From contig JAZARR010000197.1 of the NCBI GenBank assembly GCA_037389465.1, positions 8,581,501 to 8,645,500 of the forward strand: a stretch of 64,000 nucleotides of DNA, written 5' to 3'. The notes below the pieces were generated by a model. The model was not told where the DNA came from and made no database searches. It saw nothing but the letters and a program-made list of their open reading frames with translations. Shown in pieces: positions 36,833 through 51,000 of this stretch (positions are counted from its first letter, which is position 1; each line of letters begins with the position of its first letter). A program made the position numbers and the translations under genes. The DNA is from Baylisascaris procyonis. Taxonomy: Eukaryota; Nematoda; Chromadorea; Rhabditida; Ascarididae.

Positions 36833-39800
36833 TTTCAATGAACAGAGCATTCATACCCAATGCCTCTCTGGACCAGTTGGTCCCTGTGGTCTTTAGGTCT
36901 GCCTTTCCTTCTTGCAGGTCGGTCTCGTGAAGGTTAGGGGTTAGGCTCGTCTCCTGCCCATCGGATGCTGACGAGCCGATTCACCGTCGTTCCTACTATG
37001 ACTGTAGGGACTTGTCTTCGAATTAACCGACAGTTTAAACAAAATCAACACCGTTTTACTATTACGTCATCAGCTTTTGGAAAGATGAGAGGTGAAAAAT
37101 TTGCAGATTGTTGCGAATGCAATTGAAACGACGATGAACAATAAAATGTTCGATCGAAGTCAGGCATGTAAAGGTGATACTTCCCTAACAGAAAGGATAG
37201 AAGACCGATCGATAAAAGAACGAGTCGATGTAATTTCGGCAGAGCGACCCTCAGAATGTTCCAAGGAAGCTGATATCTCACATTATTATTTACCGCAATC
37301 GGATATATTTATGAACGAAAATAAGAATACTATCGTTGATATAGTAAGTTGAAAATATATAAATATATTGGATGTAATTTTTATTGTCGTTTACACTCTT
37401 TGTTAATTTATAACCACTACGTTACGATTCATATAATCGCTAAGGTGTTATACATTTCAATTTCAATGAATTCCTTACTGAATTTTAAATTTACCTTTTT
37501 TCATTGCTGATTTATTTTCTTTAAAGAAGTGTACTTTAAAAATATCTTGTTCAGATGCTTCCGTTCATATGGTTGTCTTATTTGAATGTGAACGAAAGTC
37601 ACTAACAATTTAGGGTGTGGCATGTGAGGTCTACGTGGTTGACGAGGTTGTGGGATAGAGTGACCAAGAAGCGGTGGTGAAAAGGTGGGGAAGGGGCAGT
37701 TCACTTGAACGAAACCGTCAGTGGAGGAGGGGGAGGGTAGTGCTGATATATAAAGAAAAAGTTCCGTAGTTAAAAAGACATGATAGAGAAAGATGGGAGA
37801 GGGAGTATAAAAACTTGAACTTAATATATATGTGCTGCAATTCCGTTTATATTTACAGTTGAAGCAAATGTTAGCACGTTTGTGCAGCAACGTCGATTTC
37901 CGTGTGCGAATGTATGTAATTTCTTGTGTGAAATTCCTTTATATACGATGTGAGAAAGCGTTTGGCAAAGTACTCGAGAGAACGGTTGAAGATGTGGGCA
38001 CAGTTTTGGTGGATGATAAATATAAACGGTTTGTTTTTCAATCAGCCCATTATTTGTTAAAACCATTGATTCATTTTGGAAGGGGGAGAGAAGGGGATTG
38101 AAGAAGGAAGGAAAGGAATTAAGAAACACATGTTCGTGAAAGTAATTTAAATCTTTTAAGGCAATAGTTTATTTGTCTAGGTGTAGTTTTCTAGACTCAA
38201 ATCTGTTAGTGTAAGAATTCTTTTAGATGATCTTCCTAATCATTTTATGTTCTTCTTTCAATGGAAGAAAGAAGACTAACCTACAAGTTCTTCCTCTTGG
38301 TTTCGCATGCCTCATCCCGTCCCCCATTTTCCTTTTCTCTCTTTTTTTCTGCATTTCACTTGTTTTGTTCCTTCAAAAGTTTTTTTCAGACTGAAAAGTT
38401 TAGAATCAAATACCCCACATGCGAACTTCAACTCTTTCGCATGCGACTATTTGCATGTCGCTTGAGAATCCACATAGGTTCTCATATTTTCGTACTTTAT
38501 TCGGAATTCTTTTTTAAACTTTTCACTCATACTCTACAATCACTTCTTTCGGTATGCATTTCAGCATTTAATACATCGTTATATTTGCAGTATAAGGCAA
38601 GAAGCGGCCGTTTTATTAAGATTGACATGTAATAAGGCATTAAAAGAAGAACGCTTGCGAAGAAAGATTCATGAACTATGTCGGAGTATTAAAATACAAA
38701 TATGGGAGAATGGTGATGTTCGAATACCATTCCAACAGGTAAACAAATCTTTGTGATTTCTAAAATAGCCACAAAATTCTCCCACCCCTAATCATTCTTC
38801 CTCAGAGATTTACTTATATTTTGATTGATGCTGCTAATTTAAGTGTGCCTTTAATCGTAAATAAATATATAGCTTTTTCCACGCAATGAAATCTTCTTTA
38901 TCAATGAAACCATTTTATTGTCTTTTTTTTAATATTTGGAGAATAGTGGTAACTTGCTTAGAGTTATAGTCAAGGAGAAGGAATGAGAATCTAAGTTTTT
39001 GAAGGTGAACCTTATCGATGGAATTTTGGTGGAACCATGTAGGTAATTATTCAACTTAATTGCTAATCGTTTATGAGCTGATCTGGTTAACGTTATGCTT
39101 GGGAGTTGAAAAAATAAAGCAATTTTCTCACTTTTTTTTCACTTTTCCAGATTTTATTTGAATTTTTAATCATCCCAAATGAATCCGATTCCGTGTTTCG
39201 ATATTGCCATCATCATCAATAAGCTAAATTTGGTGCTATATCGGCCACGCAATAGTAGAAGCTGTTGAATTTTGTTACTTAATATTCCTTCTGTAATGAT
39301 AGGATTGCCTCCTGAGACTCGGAAAATGCATATTGTGACATCCATTCATAAATATATGACTTAAATATGATAGCGATAAGCAGATTCAACTTAAAGTTGA
39401 AGTCAAATATATTCTCAAGAAAATGGATAGTTATTTTCATGAATGACTAGGTGAAAAGAATATTAAACATAAGAGTGGTATTATTGCAGTAATTGATTTA
39501 TTTTATGATTTTACAAGTGTTTGAGTTGAAAGAAACGTTAATTAAAGTCATAAAAGCTTGGAGATATGACATGGGAATTGGAGGGGGGAGAGGTAGAGAG
39601 GCTAATACCCAGCTCATCGGCGATAGCACCATAGTGCCAACCTAGAAATTCGGTTGAGGATGTGATCCCATTTCCGGTGTTTGAGCCATAAGGCATATCT
39701 CCGGTATGGTGGTGGAGGGATTTTGGATGCATCCATGCGTTCTTCCTGAAAATTATTCATAATTTTTGAATATTTTACAAATTTGTTTATTTCACAAATA

Positions 39801-42800
39801 CATCCTGAAAATATTTTAAATGAAATGTTTACAAATTTTTCCTTCTTAGCGATAATATATTTAAAGATGATATTTGTTACAGATATGTGGCATTATACGT
39901 ATAACTAAATTAACTGATCTTACTTATTTATTTACATCGGACGAGAAAATTCTTGAAGAATTACTCGATTGTATGATATCGTGTGCAATCGTAAATCGAT
40001 CGGCTATGGAACTTATTGTTGAAATTGATAAAAATTGTAAAAAATTTGGTTAGTGAGAGGATATTTTTATTGATGAAATAGAAGTAAATATTAAATATTT
40101 GCTAGAAGGTTATATTTTGGATGTTGATATCCCTTCCGCTTTCCCTTACATCTTCCCTTCCCTCCCCCCACCTCCTCACTTTTGTTAATGAGCTGTAAAG
40201 TAGCGCTTCGAAATGTTCTTCCACAACTCTAAGGATTAGATTTTTCTTATAGAGTGATAGAGGTTTACTTGAAGTAACTTGTATAAATATACTCTTATTA
40301 AATATAACACTTGGTTGGTTCTCATTGTGAGATGGTATATAGAAAAAGCCGTCATAGTTATTGATAGGTTGTTAGGGTTCGAATTGATTTTTGCAAAAAA
40401 AATTTCTTCTTTTAGATTAATTCTTATAAAAATTTCATCGTTTGGGTGAATTTTTTCAAATTTTCATTATTTAAAACTCAAGTTTTTTTTTTAATTTAAG
40501 TTAAAATTCATTATAAAAATTTAAAAATATAGGTTTTTACAAGAATTTTATTATTGTGAGCAATTTTTCTTAGAAATTTCATCATTTTTTCAATTTTTTA
40601 ATGAAAATTTCATCAATTTCTTGTATTTGAAAAGTTGAGCGGAGTCGTTTATTCGATGTCAAGAAAGCAGTTTATTTTCCGCTAAACTTCTTTATATTTT
40701 TTTAGATCTTTGTTCACAATTGAAACTTCGAAATGGTATTTGTATATCAGATTTGCAAAATATTTGTTTGAAATTGGCAAAATGTTACGCGGCGGAAGTT
40801 AGTTTTTTTTTTTAATTTTTTTAAAAATTTTTTCTGTCTGAATAGTGTGATTTATCGAGTAGATGAACATAGAAAATCGAAGAAGAAAATTATTTGTTGC
40901 CAGAAATTAGGAGGGAGGGGAGAAGGTAATTTCCTTTTTTTTAAAATATTTTTGCTAATTATTATCCAAAAATTCAATTGAAAATTATTCCTGTTATCGA
41001 TAATAGTTTTTCTTTTTCGAAAAATTTGTTCGACAATGAGGAAATATTTTATTTCCAATTTGCAGTCATTATGGTACTATCTTATATATCCCGAATTTTT
41101 CACCTTTTATTAGTTATTCTTTTTTAATCCATTTTTTAATGTATATAATTTCTATATATAATTAAATTTATTTTAGTTGGCATTATTATATATTGATAGT
41201 AAGATGTGGTTTACGAATTCATTCGACGAACGTCTCGCATTCGCAATCATCTCATTAATTCTTTTACGTGAATTACAAATGAAACTTTCGAGAAAATCTG
41301 TTGAAATGATGCAAAATTCGAACATTGAAATTTTATGCAAATCATTCCTTGATCGAATTTCCATAGAATTGGATACTATGGAAATTATTGAGACAGGTAA
41401 GTTATGGCTACCTTAGTTGTTTTTTTTCAGTAACCTGTTTTTTGAAGGCTTACTATTTGCTTCCAACCTCAATTTATCTTCACTTAAAATATTCTAAAAA
41501 GAAATTTGGTTCTGTGAGTTTTTTTTTTTTTTTTTTTGAATATGACTGCAATTAACTTATAGTTTTTGATGTATAAAATTTAAGTTAACGCCATAGGAAA
41601 GTGATCTTTGATCTTCTGAAATTAACACTTAATCATTCGTTTATTATCATAGAATATTTATTTATAGCTGTGATAAACGAATATGATACGATTGTTATAC
41701 GATGTGCAATAAATCTTTGTATTATTGGTGCCACTTTTCGTTGTATCGATTCGAAAGCGAAGAAATGTCGGGTAATTTCTGTTTAATTCACATTTGAATA
41801 TATAGTCGGGGGGGGGGGGAGGTTAGAGGAGCATTATTCAAAATTTCAGGTGGGAAGAATATTCGACTTTTATATGTGCTTCTTCCCCCTCTCCCCCCCC
41901 CCCCATCCCTGCATCCCCACCTCCGGTTCGTTTTTATTACACTATATATTAATTAAAGTTTAAATGAAGTGCGTTGTTTCGTTCATGTTTTGCTTGTATA
42001 TGCGCTTCTTTTTATGTGCTGTATGCAACACCTTGGGAATATGCATTTATTTATTTGTTTGTTTATTTGTTTATTTATTTGTTTATTTATTTATTTATTT
42101 ATTTATTTATTCATTTATTTATATATTTATTTATTTCTATTTATTCAAATCAATCTAAATAAATTTACAGCTACTTACCAGATGTATGGTGCATATTTTC
42201 GAATGGCGTGCATCTACGGTTCGTCTTATATCGTCGGCAGCAGATGAGGCTGCTCGTGATCTCGCTGAGGTTGTTATGCTTCGATCTTATCACCCTATTC
42301 AATAAACTTTCCTTCACGAGCTAGCTGTATCTATCAGTAGTTGCAGAAATAGGGTTTTAGTTTTGAAAACCGCTTGATAAAATAACGTTTCTAATTTAGA
42401 TTAAAATCCCCGCGATATAGATTCCAAACAAAAGAGGCGATGCAATAAGATTGAGTGATCGAATTAGGTGGTTGTTTGATTAAGTAAGTTTATTTGGTTC
42501 GAAACTTCACGACGTTTTTTGTTAGTCGCTTTCATTTCAGTAAACCATGCAATAGTTTAATATATAACGGCAGAAGCCCAAAAAGAATACTGGAATTCCA
42601 GAATCGAGAGTCCATTGGATTTCTAGAAAATGCTTACAAACTTTAGAGCCGAAACTTCAAAAAATCTGACGTTTCCGATTCTAGATTTCTTATAGCGTTC
42701 GTAGCGACAATTCGATTCATTTCATGGAATGTAACAATTAGCATTTATCTGTCTACATTCGTTGCCGCGTATTGGATGAGAAGGAAAGGGGTATTCATTC

Positions 42801-45800
42801 AGAGCTATACGGTCCGTATTGGATGAGAGGGGGCGTTTATTCAGAGCTATACGGTAAATTGTTCACCATTCATTGATCGACAATGGTTTTATGCGTTACT
42901 TTGATTATTTAAGGGAATGAATGAGCCATCTGTTTCACTATTATGCCTCAAATATGCAAATACATTGTTGTCACATATTTGTATATTGGGTAATTCATGG
43001 CAGTTGATTCGATCGGCACATTTGGTGACGTCATTACTCGATTTATGCAATGAGAAGGCATTTTTTTGTACGGCATGCCTAATGAATAATCAAATGATAT
43101 CTTTATTAGACAGGAATGATACGGTAAGTGATAAGCCTTCTTTGTTGAGTTTGACTAATTTAATTTTAATGTTCGCTTTAAATTGAAGGAGGGAGAGTAA
43201 CAAGTTGGGACCCGGAGATTCCGATGAGTCCCTCCCTCCTATCCCATTCCTTTTCCCGTCCCTTTCCCTCCTCCTTATCTTCTACCCTTTCTTTCGTCGG
43301 GGATCGTACATTTGGAATTTCTGAATCATTGGAAATCGATAATCAATCACGAGGAAACGGATTTGATCGGAAATTTTTAATTAAAGGTTGGAAAGGGGAA
43401 ATTGAGATAAAGAGAAATTTTGTTTTTGAAAGAAAATTTGATCACATTAGAATATCACAATTAATTTCAAGTTTTGTTTAATCGGTTTTATTGTTTTTGT
43501 TTAATAATTTATAATCATTCGTTTATAGAAATGTACACCGGCCGTTCTTCGTGCAATGATCAGTTTTGTGATTGATATAGCGCAATGGTTTCCGAACGAA
43601 AAAGAAGTAGACGAAGTCTACGATGAGGAAGAAAATAGCGAAATGAATAGGAGAAAATGTCGAATACCGGAATTCGTTTCGGCGATTACGGTTATACTTA
43701 AAAGGTTCGCTGTTTTATGTTCGTTTATAATTCGTAGTAATTTTTAGTTATATTTTTTTGATGTCGCTTCAACTAATAAAGCGTTTTTGCCAAACGCAGC
43801 ATAAAAATGTCTCTCTCCACATCTCTTTTATCACCTTCTACTGTTTTCTTGCTTTACGTTATCTTTTGATGAGTCTTTTTATATTAATTCAGAGGAACAG
43901 CTGATTTTATAGAATTTCAGTGGCCATAAATCGTAAATATAATTGGGAAGAGAGATAAGGATGTGGTGGCTTAAAAAAATAACAAGGATTTAATAATATT
44001 TACAAAATTTTATTTTAAAAAATCCTTCATTTTCCTTCATTTTGGTTTTGAAAGGGGGGAGGGAATGGCCGAGGAGGTTTTTTCTATCTTGAAAGGCCAT
44101 TGAAGTAACCTGCTTCGAGCAATAGCTACTCGATTTTTCGACGTTGTTCATCTTATTGATAAGCCGGCGAAAACAGCGAACCATGATCCTTTCAGTGATT
44201 ATCCTATCCGGTCGTTATGGTTCAGATTATTCATAACTACTACGTTGTCTTTATCACGCGATCATGGTACTTACGATCATGGTACCCGTCAAATTCCCCC
44301 AGAACCATTCTGTTTAAATGGTTCTGGGGGAATTTGACGGGTTCTTTTATGCATTTGACTGTTAATGATGTATTCCAGAACGAAGCATCTCACATCATCG
44401 CACGAATTGAGGAATCGTTTATTGGTTTTGAAGCTTCTGAGATTATCACTCGAAGCGTTAGCGAATTTTCCAAATCGCTTATGTCCGTTGGTACATGAGA
44501 ATTGGCCAGGTGTTAAATTGAATGCCGTCAGTAATAACTTTCTGGCTCGAAAACAAGCATTTAAGGTAATTTTTTGGAATTAAAACTGGGAATTTAGAGA
44601 ATTCATGATGGTATGATACGATTGCGATTAGGTTGTAAGATCGTTTTTTTCTCCCAAACGGGAAAGGAAGAACGGCCTAGAAAGCTATAAGAATTCATCT
44701 TTGTAAAATCGAATCATACGTTTTATTTGTCAATGATTAATACGTGAAGGGAAAAAGAAGAAAGATCTAGCAGTTCGATCTCGTATGCAATCGACAAAAG
44801 TTGATCGTAAGATAGATGGCATAAGGAAAGGGGAGAGGAGGAGGGGAGTATAGATAAAGGTGATAGGTAGATTTATCGCATATATTCGACAGCAGGGTTT
44901 TTTCACATTTGTTGGAAGAGTCTTTCAAGTCGGAAACTTCATTTATATATTTATTTTTCAGGTGATAGTCACTATGTGTAAAACAACCGGCTCATTTATG
45001 TATCGCCGATTCAAAGAGGAAGTTTGGCCTTCTATTCAGGAATCAATGAAGAAATTAATTGACGATGAAGAAACGCGAGGAGGCGGTAATCTAATCTCTG
45101 AAACGTACAAGTATCAACGATCAATCTTGAAACAGTATGTTTTCCTTACACATCTGTTTTTTTTTCTTTTTTGAGACGTGGATATATGCCTTTAATTTCA
45201 TTAAGGTTTTCATTAAAAAATAAGTTGTTATAAATACTTTTTACTATGTAGCTGATAGGAATATGCTAATTTGGATGTGATTTCATGTCATCGTTGGTAA
45301 TCTTCAGTGAAGATGGCACAAAGACAGGTGGGGGGGGGTGTTCTTGACCTGAAATAATAAAAATATATAAAAAGGGTTTTATTGTGAATATTTAAGCGAT
45401 ATAAACCCATTGAATGCATCGATGTGTAAAATGTTTTTATTCATCGATTGCTTTGAAGATATTACAATAAAATAAATAAGAGATCAATTAAAATTGAATT
45501 AAAATAAATAAGAGATCAATTAAATTTGAATTAAAATAAATAAGAGATCAATTAAATTTGAATTAAAATAAATAAGAGATCAATTAAATTTGAATTAAAA
45601 TAAATAAGAGATCAATTAAATTTGAATTAAAATAAATAAGAGATCAATTAAATTTGAATTAAAATAAATAAGAGATCAATTAAATTTGAATTAAAATAAA
45701 TAAGAGATCAATTAAATTTGAATTAAAATAATTAAGAGATCAATTAAATTTGAATTAAGAATGGACTCAATTCTGTCGCCGAATTTTGCAATTTTCAATA

Positions 45801-46214
45801 GCTCTAGGGAATCATTCAAATTTAATCATATCGTTTCAAAAGTTAACCATACAAAACTCAGTATTCATCAAATCGGACCAGTCTTCGATTAGAATTCAAC
45901 AAGGAAGTTGTGAAAAAAGAATTATTCGTCCATTGAAAGGGATTTATCGACAGATGGGATTTGAGCGCTTAACTTTCTACTTATCGATCTAACCTTATCA
46001 GTGTTATCTTATCAGTATCACTTGCAGTTTACTTATCATATGGAAGAACATTGATCCATTAGCGGACGATTGGGAAAGTGTTCGTCGAATATTGTCGATT
46101 TATGCATCAAGTAAATGCGTCAAGAGGGATCTTATTGCACTTGCGAATGATTCACTTCAGGATTTGGCACAATTTTTGAAATATCCACCAGTAGACACTT
46201 TGGGGTTACGTTAA
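32556..46214 (+). CDS. TTI1: TELO2-interacting protein 1 homologue (TTI1), HEAT-repeat scaffold
   Basis: Eighteen exons close in phase: 32556-32664, 33545-33720, 34916-35078, 35575-35668, 36162-36327, 37107-37343, 37859-38028, 38591-38738, 39883-40048, 40706-40797, 41177-41396, 41668-41771, 42171-42269, 42914-43123, 43529-43704, 44379-44565, 44962-45134, 46028-46214. They give 958 residues; human TTI1 has about 1,090. Recognition rests on family patterns: FVLPGILSRMHLIAVNDQNS (the FLPGxxxxL...GD.KQ region), FRVRMYVISCVKFLYIRCEK, and the C-terminal RNRLLVLKLL...LCPLVHENWPGV...ARKQAF...WPSIQESMKKL, which matches the conserved TTI1 helices in order. With TELO2 and TTI2 it forms the cytosolic TTT complex that matures PI3K-like kinases. 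Exon 3 could instead start at 34832, adding 28 residues in frame. Confidence 0.85.
33779..33842. repeat. (AT)n microsatellite in TTI1 intron 2
   Basis: About 31 pure dinucleotide units. Confidence 0.97.
36772..36855 (-). mobile_element. Retroposon-like 3' tail with (AAAT)n, second copy
   Basis: Read on the minus strand, TGAATGCTCTGTTCATTGAA runs into ATAAATAAATAAAT. It differs at one base from the plus-strand copy at 20500. The 36856-37025 block, clearly GC-richer than the surrounding intron, would be the preceding part of the element. Confidence 0.5.
36856..37025 (-). mobile_element. GC-richer block adjoining the (AAAT)n tail in TTI1 intron 5
   Basis: The base composition is unlike the intron around it, and the block stops directly at the repeat tail. 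I found no open frame or named domain, so it is inferred to be a truncated retroposon body on position and composition only. Confidence 0.4.
41807..41906. other. G-tract and C-tract pair in TTI1 intron 12
   Basis: A run of about 11 G (GGGGGGGGGGGAGG) is followed about 65 bases later by CCCCCTCTCCCCCCCCCCCC. The two can pair. The arrangement resembles the one at 29684-29738. Confidence 0.7.
42045..42145. repeat. (TTTA/TTTG)n tetranucleotide repeat in TTI1 intron 12
   Basis: About 95 bases of interrupted TTTA, TTTG and TTCA units end 25 bases before exon 42171-42269. Long Leu/Phe/Ile/Tyr-rich open frames here are artefacts of the repeat. Confidence 0.95.
44284..44342. repeat. Perfect inverted repeat, 26-bp arms and 7-base loop
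   Basis: The left arm (44284-44309, beginning ACCCGTCAAATTCCCCC) is exactly complementary to the right arm (44317-44342, ending GGGGGAATTTGACGGGT), with the loop CTGTTTA between. Directly upstream, GATCATGGTAC occurs twice (about 44261-44285). The hairpin lies in TTI1 intron 15 and ends 37 bases before exon 44379-44565. Confidence 0.95.
45465..45762. repeat. 32-bp tandem repeat, nine copies, in TTI1 intron 17
   Basis: The marker GAGATC recurs at 45480, 45512, 45544, 45576, 45608, 45640, 45672, 45704 and 45736. The unit is AATTAAAATAAATAAGAGAT plus CAATTAAATTTG. Copies are almost identical, which suggests recent amplification. Confidence 0.97.
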
Positions 46215-48052
46215 TTCGATAGTGGATTTTAGGCATTTTTAGTAAAAAAAAAATTTTTTTAAATAAGAATTTCAAGATTGACAGAATTTTTTCAGATTTT
46301 TAAGTGTATCATATACATTAAAAAAAATTTTATATTGTATATATTTTTTTAGAATGTTTGAAAAGTTTTCAGAAGTAGGAAACGTTATATAAATTTTCAT
46401 TGTTTTTTTTTTAAATTTTGATTTGTTTTTATGTTTGTAATATTTTTATTTATTCAAATTTCAATGAGATTTGAATTATGCGTTAAATAAAATGTGTTCT
46501 CCATGTTCTGTTGATTTGATTACTTAAAGATTATCCCTTAACATATCGTTTTCTTTTACTTTATTGTGTGACTCTAATTGATTAGAAAATCGTTTATCAG
46601 TATCGACAATTTATCACTAATCTTTGTTATTTATCGATTTGTTTTTCAAAAAAAGGTCATCAGATCAATTCAGATCAATTCATCGATGTTTTTTTTTTTT
46701 AATTTTGAGTTACCTTTCAAAGTTTTATGCTAATTAAGCGTTTTCTTAAATTTATTTTTGCCTAAATCACCGATGATATAAAACGGCGTATATTTGCAAA
46801 GAAATTAGATCATTAATCGAAAAAGTTAAAATACGATGAATTAATTTTCTCCTTTTTTTTTTAAAAAAAAGCACATTTTTTTATAAATACTCATTAAATA
46901 TTATATTTTTAAAATTCAACAAACCTTTTTTTTTCAAACTTTTTTTTAATGTTTGCCTATCTGTTTGAATGTTCGAAGTGTGTTTTTTTTTTGAATTTAT
47001 ATTGAATAGGCGAGTTTGTAGTCAAACAAACTAGTTTCGTGATGCCGGGTAAATGTCACTATAATTGACACTTTTATACTTTCAATTTCTGAGAGGAAAA
47101 GAAAAAATTGAACAATTGCATTCAGTTTTATGTGATTGTATGGATTATTCATGTAAATTTCAAATGCAATCGACAATCCAACAATGGAAATTTTTCATTT
47201 TTTTTCACAAAACTTAATATCTTCATATATAATTTTAATATGATTTTTACGTATAATGAAAAAAAAGTTGAATAAAAAAATTTTTTGCTAATCTTATCGT
47301 TTCTATGCGATGCAATATTTTAATTTCTATCTTTATGCATTAAAAAAAATACTCTTTGTTTACTATATAAAATGACGTCATCTGGTATCCTAGATGAATC
47401 CCATTTCTAGTAACCAATAGCAGCGAATGCAATCTCATTTAGATGCATTTTCATCGTTTCGTTAATGGTCACATTTGCGTTAAGCATTCTTTGACCAATC
47501 GTGATCTCCACTTTTTTACTGTTGAAATTCTCTTTCTTTTTCATCCAACCAGTGAAATTTTTCCTGATTTTTTTTTATAACGACTGCTTAGTCGATAATA
47601 AAATTCAAAGAAAACTTTTTCTGCGGAAAATATTTTTAGTGTTGAATTTTGGCAATTTATGGCCGAAAATTTGGCCACAAAAAATATTGGCCATAATTTA
47701 ACAAGTGAAATTTTTCAATATGCTACCTCTTGACTACTCACTTATTTGGGAAAAGAAAAAAACCTTATAAAAGAAAAGAAAAATATATGTTCTCGTAAAT
47801 GTTATGATGAGATGAACGATACTTAGATTCGAATTTGAATAAAAAATTAAAGAAAACCATCAGAGTGGATCTCGGCTAAGTTATATGTCCAACAGATGTC
47901 AAAAGATCGTCTTTCGGCGGGGGAGAAGAGTTAAGGAACTTCCGCAAGCCTTTACGTATAGAAATTCTCGAAATTTCAACAATTCGCCATTTGAATTAAT
48001 GGAAACTTAGAGGAGTAGTAGATCAACGGTGCAATGATATTTAAGAGTATTA
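46215..48052. other. Intergenic region between TTI1 and the CEP104-like gene
   Basis: AT-rich with many homopolymer runs. I see no exon, RNA gene or tandem array. Confidence 0.55.
46486..46491 (+). terminator. Candidate TTI1 polyadenylation signal
   Basis: AATAAA lies 272 bases after the TTI1 stop codon and is followed by a T-rich stretch. It is the best-placed hexamer in this AT-rich 3' flank, where chance matches are common. Confidence 0.4.
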
Positions 48053-51000
48053 ATGTCAACGGAAGGTCTTGGCATAGGCACAAAATTGAGTGAAATCAAT
48101 TGGTGGCCAATTGTTGTTGGCAAAGAAGATCCAGAAAGGTTTATTCAACAAATCAATAGTGAATGTGGATGGATTTCTGACCAAAAGTAAGTTGATTTTT
48201 TGTGAATATATTTTAGGGAAGATCAAAATTTATTAGATCAACGATGAATACATCGAACATCATTGCCAGGCGAGAAAAAAAATTTTTTTTTTTCCGAAAA
48301 TCATCTTAACGCCCCAAAAAAAAATTTTTTTTTGTGTATTTATTAAATGTGAAATTTTTTCTGCAAATCAACTAATCATACATTTCGAAGAATCTTTCAA
48401 TAAAATCTATTTAACTAAACACTTGGAGTAGTTTTTTTTCAATGAAAATTTTATGTAAAATGGTTCTTTAATCGAATATCCAAAAAAAAAACAAAATATT
48501 GCGTTCATTTTATAATTAAAAATTAAAAAATCTATTTCATAATTCATTTATATTTCAATTTTATCGATAGAATATCAAATAAGAAAAATTTCAAACAATA
48601 AAATAAATCAACAAATAAATAAATAAATGAGTTAAAAAATATATATAAATTAGAGAGTTAAGTGAAAATAAAATATTTTCGTTATATTATTTTCAGTCCA
48701 TCGTATTGTTTCGATATAGTACTCGCATTGAGGCAATCAACGAATGTCCATAAAATAAAAATCGACGCCATCAATGAGTATATACGTATGACTAATTAGC
48801 AATTATTCAAAATTCGTTTTGAAAGAATTGTTTTTTTTGTGTGTTTTATTTTATCGAATTATTGTTTTCAAATTCATCGTGAAGGTCTCAGTGCATCCCC
48901 TCTTCCCCCTCCTTCCCCCCCCCCCCAACCGAATATTGCCTTAAACCCATGTTCGTTAATTATAGTTGATTAATCTGTTGATTGTGGGACTATGGGAGAA
49001 ATTGAAGTCAAAAACATGGCCAAGGTTGGGAAGACAGAGAGAATTAAAGGAAGAGGATGGAGGTAGGGAGGAAGGGAAAGCATGATACCGCTGTACCTAT
49101 ACCCTCACAAAAGGCAATTAATTTCGTTGATATCGATATTAATTGCGATGAAATTTGCAGTGTTTTGAATGTTTAATGTTAATTGGAATTTAGTGCCATA
49201 AATCTTTATGCAGTTTAATAAATAATAATGCAATCAATTGCAATTGCAAATAATTCTGCAATTTGCAATTTGCAATTTGCAATTTGCAGTTTGCAATTTG
49301 CAATTTTGCAATCTGCAATTTGCAATTTGCAATTTGCAATTTTGCAATTTGCAATTTGCAATTTGCAATTTGCAATTTGCAGTTTGCAATTTGCAATTTT
49401 GCAATTTGCAATTTGCAATTTGCAATTTTGCAATTTGCAAGCAAAAAAATGACAGTAAACCATTGCAGCTAGAAAAGAAAGAAATTTTTCCAAAAATGCA
49501 AATCGTTGTCAATCATTTTCATTTTGCATTGAATTATTTCGCCTCTCTAATCAATCAACTCATCTAATATATTCTTTTCAATTACTAGTTCTCCACTAAA
49601 ATTTATATTTTCTTTAGCTGGCAAGATCGAATTTCTTATCGGAATCGACAACAAACAAATCGATGAACCGAATTATGAAAGTTCAAAAAATGTTCGTTAG
49701 TAATTTAAAAAAAAAAAATTTTTTTTAAATTTTTTACATACATTTTTATTTTAACATTTATTTTTTACATTTTTTAAATATATTTTTGAATTATAAAAAA
49801 ACGTCGATTTTTTTTTTAAAGAAACATACTTATGTGCCTTTTAAAATAATCCATTGATATAGTGTAAATAAATAATTGCGCCATTAATAAAGTTAAAAAA
49901 AAAATATTAAGTTTTCCAACTATTAGCATGCATCCCTTGTTCAAATATCTCTCGATGTGAAAATTGGCGGAAGCCCATATATTAATTTCTTTTACTTCCT
50001 GCCGATTTACTGTTTTTTTTTCATCGATTTTCACTTGCATTGCGAAGATTCTCATTTCAGGCTCATTATCACTCATGTGGCACTATTCGCTTCCATCAAA
50101 AGAGTTGCAACAATGAAATATTTCAATCACAAAATTTACATATCGATTTGCATTGTCGTTATATATGGATGATAATTTCGAAACCGTTTTGTCAACAAAA
50201 TAATCCATATAATCAGGTCGTTTATGGAATTTTTTTTGAATTTCTCATCGAAAATTAAGTGGTAAAAATGAAACCAAATGGTAGCCAAAGGAAAGAGATT
50301 GGTAAATAATTGAAGGATGAGCTTCAAATAGTACTACTTATTGCCCAATTAGAAGGGAAACGGCGGGGTGGGAAATGAAACATTGCAAAAAAGGTGAACC
50401 ATTATTGGGCGTTACGTTGTGTGACTAGCAATAGCAATTGTAGTGATATCGACTGAAAATTTAAAAAAAAAAGTTTTTTTGTAAATGTATTTTTTTTTGG
50501 TGATTTCTAAAGAATCTATCTAGAAAAGATTCTAATAATATTCGAACGTTACTAAATACTATATGATTTGCATAAATCTTACAAATATTATAACTTTTTT
50601 TATTAGCTGTTTAATTCATAAAATAACACATCTTCGAGAGGATTTGTTCGGGAAAAATTTAAATTTTATTTTAAATACAAAATGAAAGAAAAATGAAATA
50701 ATGTTTTTTTTTTTTTTCTTATTGCGATAGAGCAGTTAGGAATTTTAAATAATTCAACATTTCTTATTTGCTTACTATTCAACCGTTTATTAGTATCAAT
50801 AAAGCTCTGAAATAAATGCAATTACCTATGATTGTTGTCATTTTATAGATTGGTTTAAAAAATATTATCGTCTATGGTTATCCATTACGAGCAATTCGTA
50901 ATGGAGAGAATTTTTTCACAAATAGTGCGACAACTGGACAAGCTAGGATATCAGCTCGAACTTCAAGGAGTTTGAGTTTAACCTCAAGTCGTTGCAATCG

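Noticed and set aside
37501..38129. Minus-strand frames of 129 and 102 codons opposite a TTI1 exon
   Set aside because: They are shadows of exon 37859-38028 and of a pyrimidine-rich intron. The plus-strand frame matches TTI1.
49190..49567. Overlapping long frames on both strands
   Set aside because: All are translations of the TTGCAAT array.
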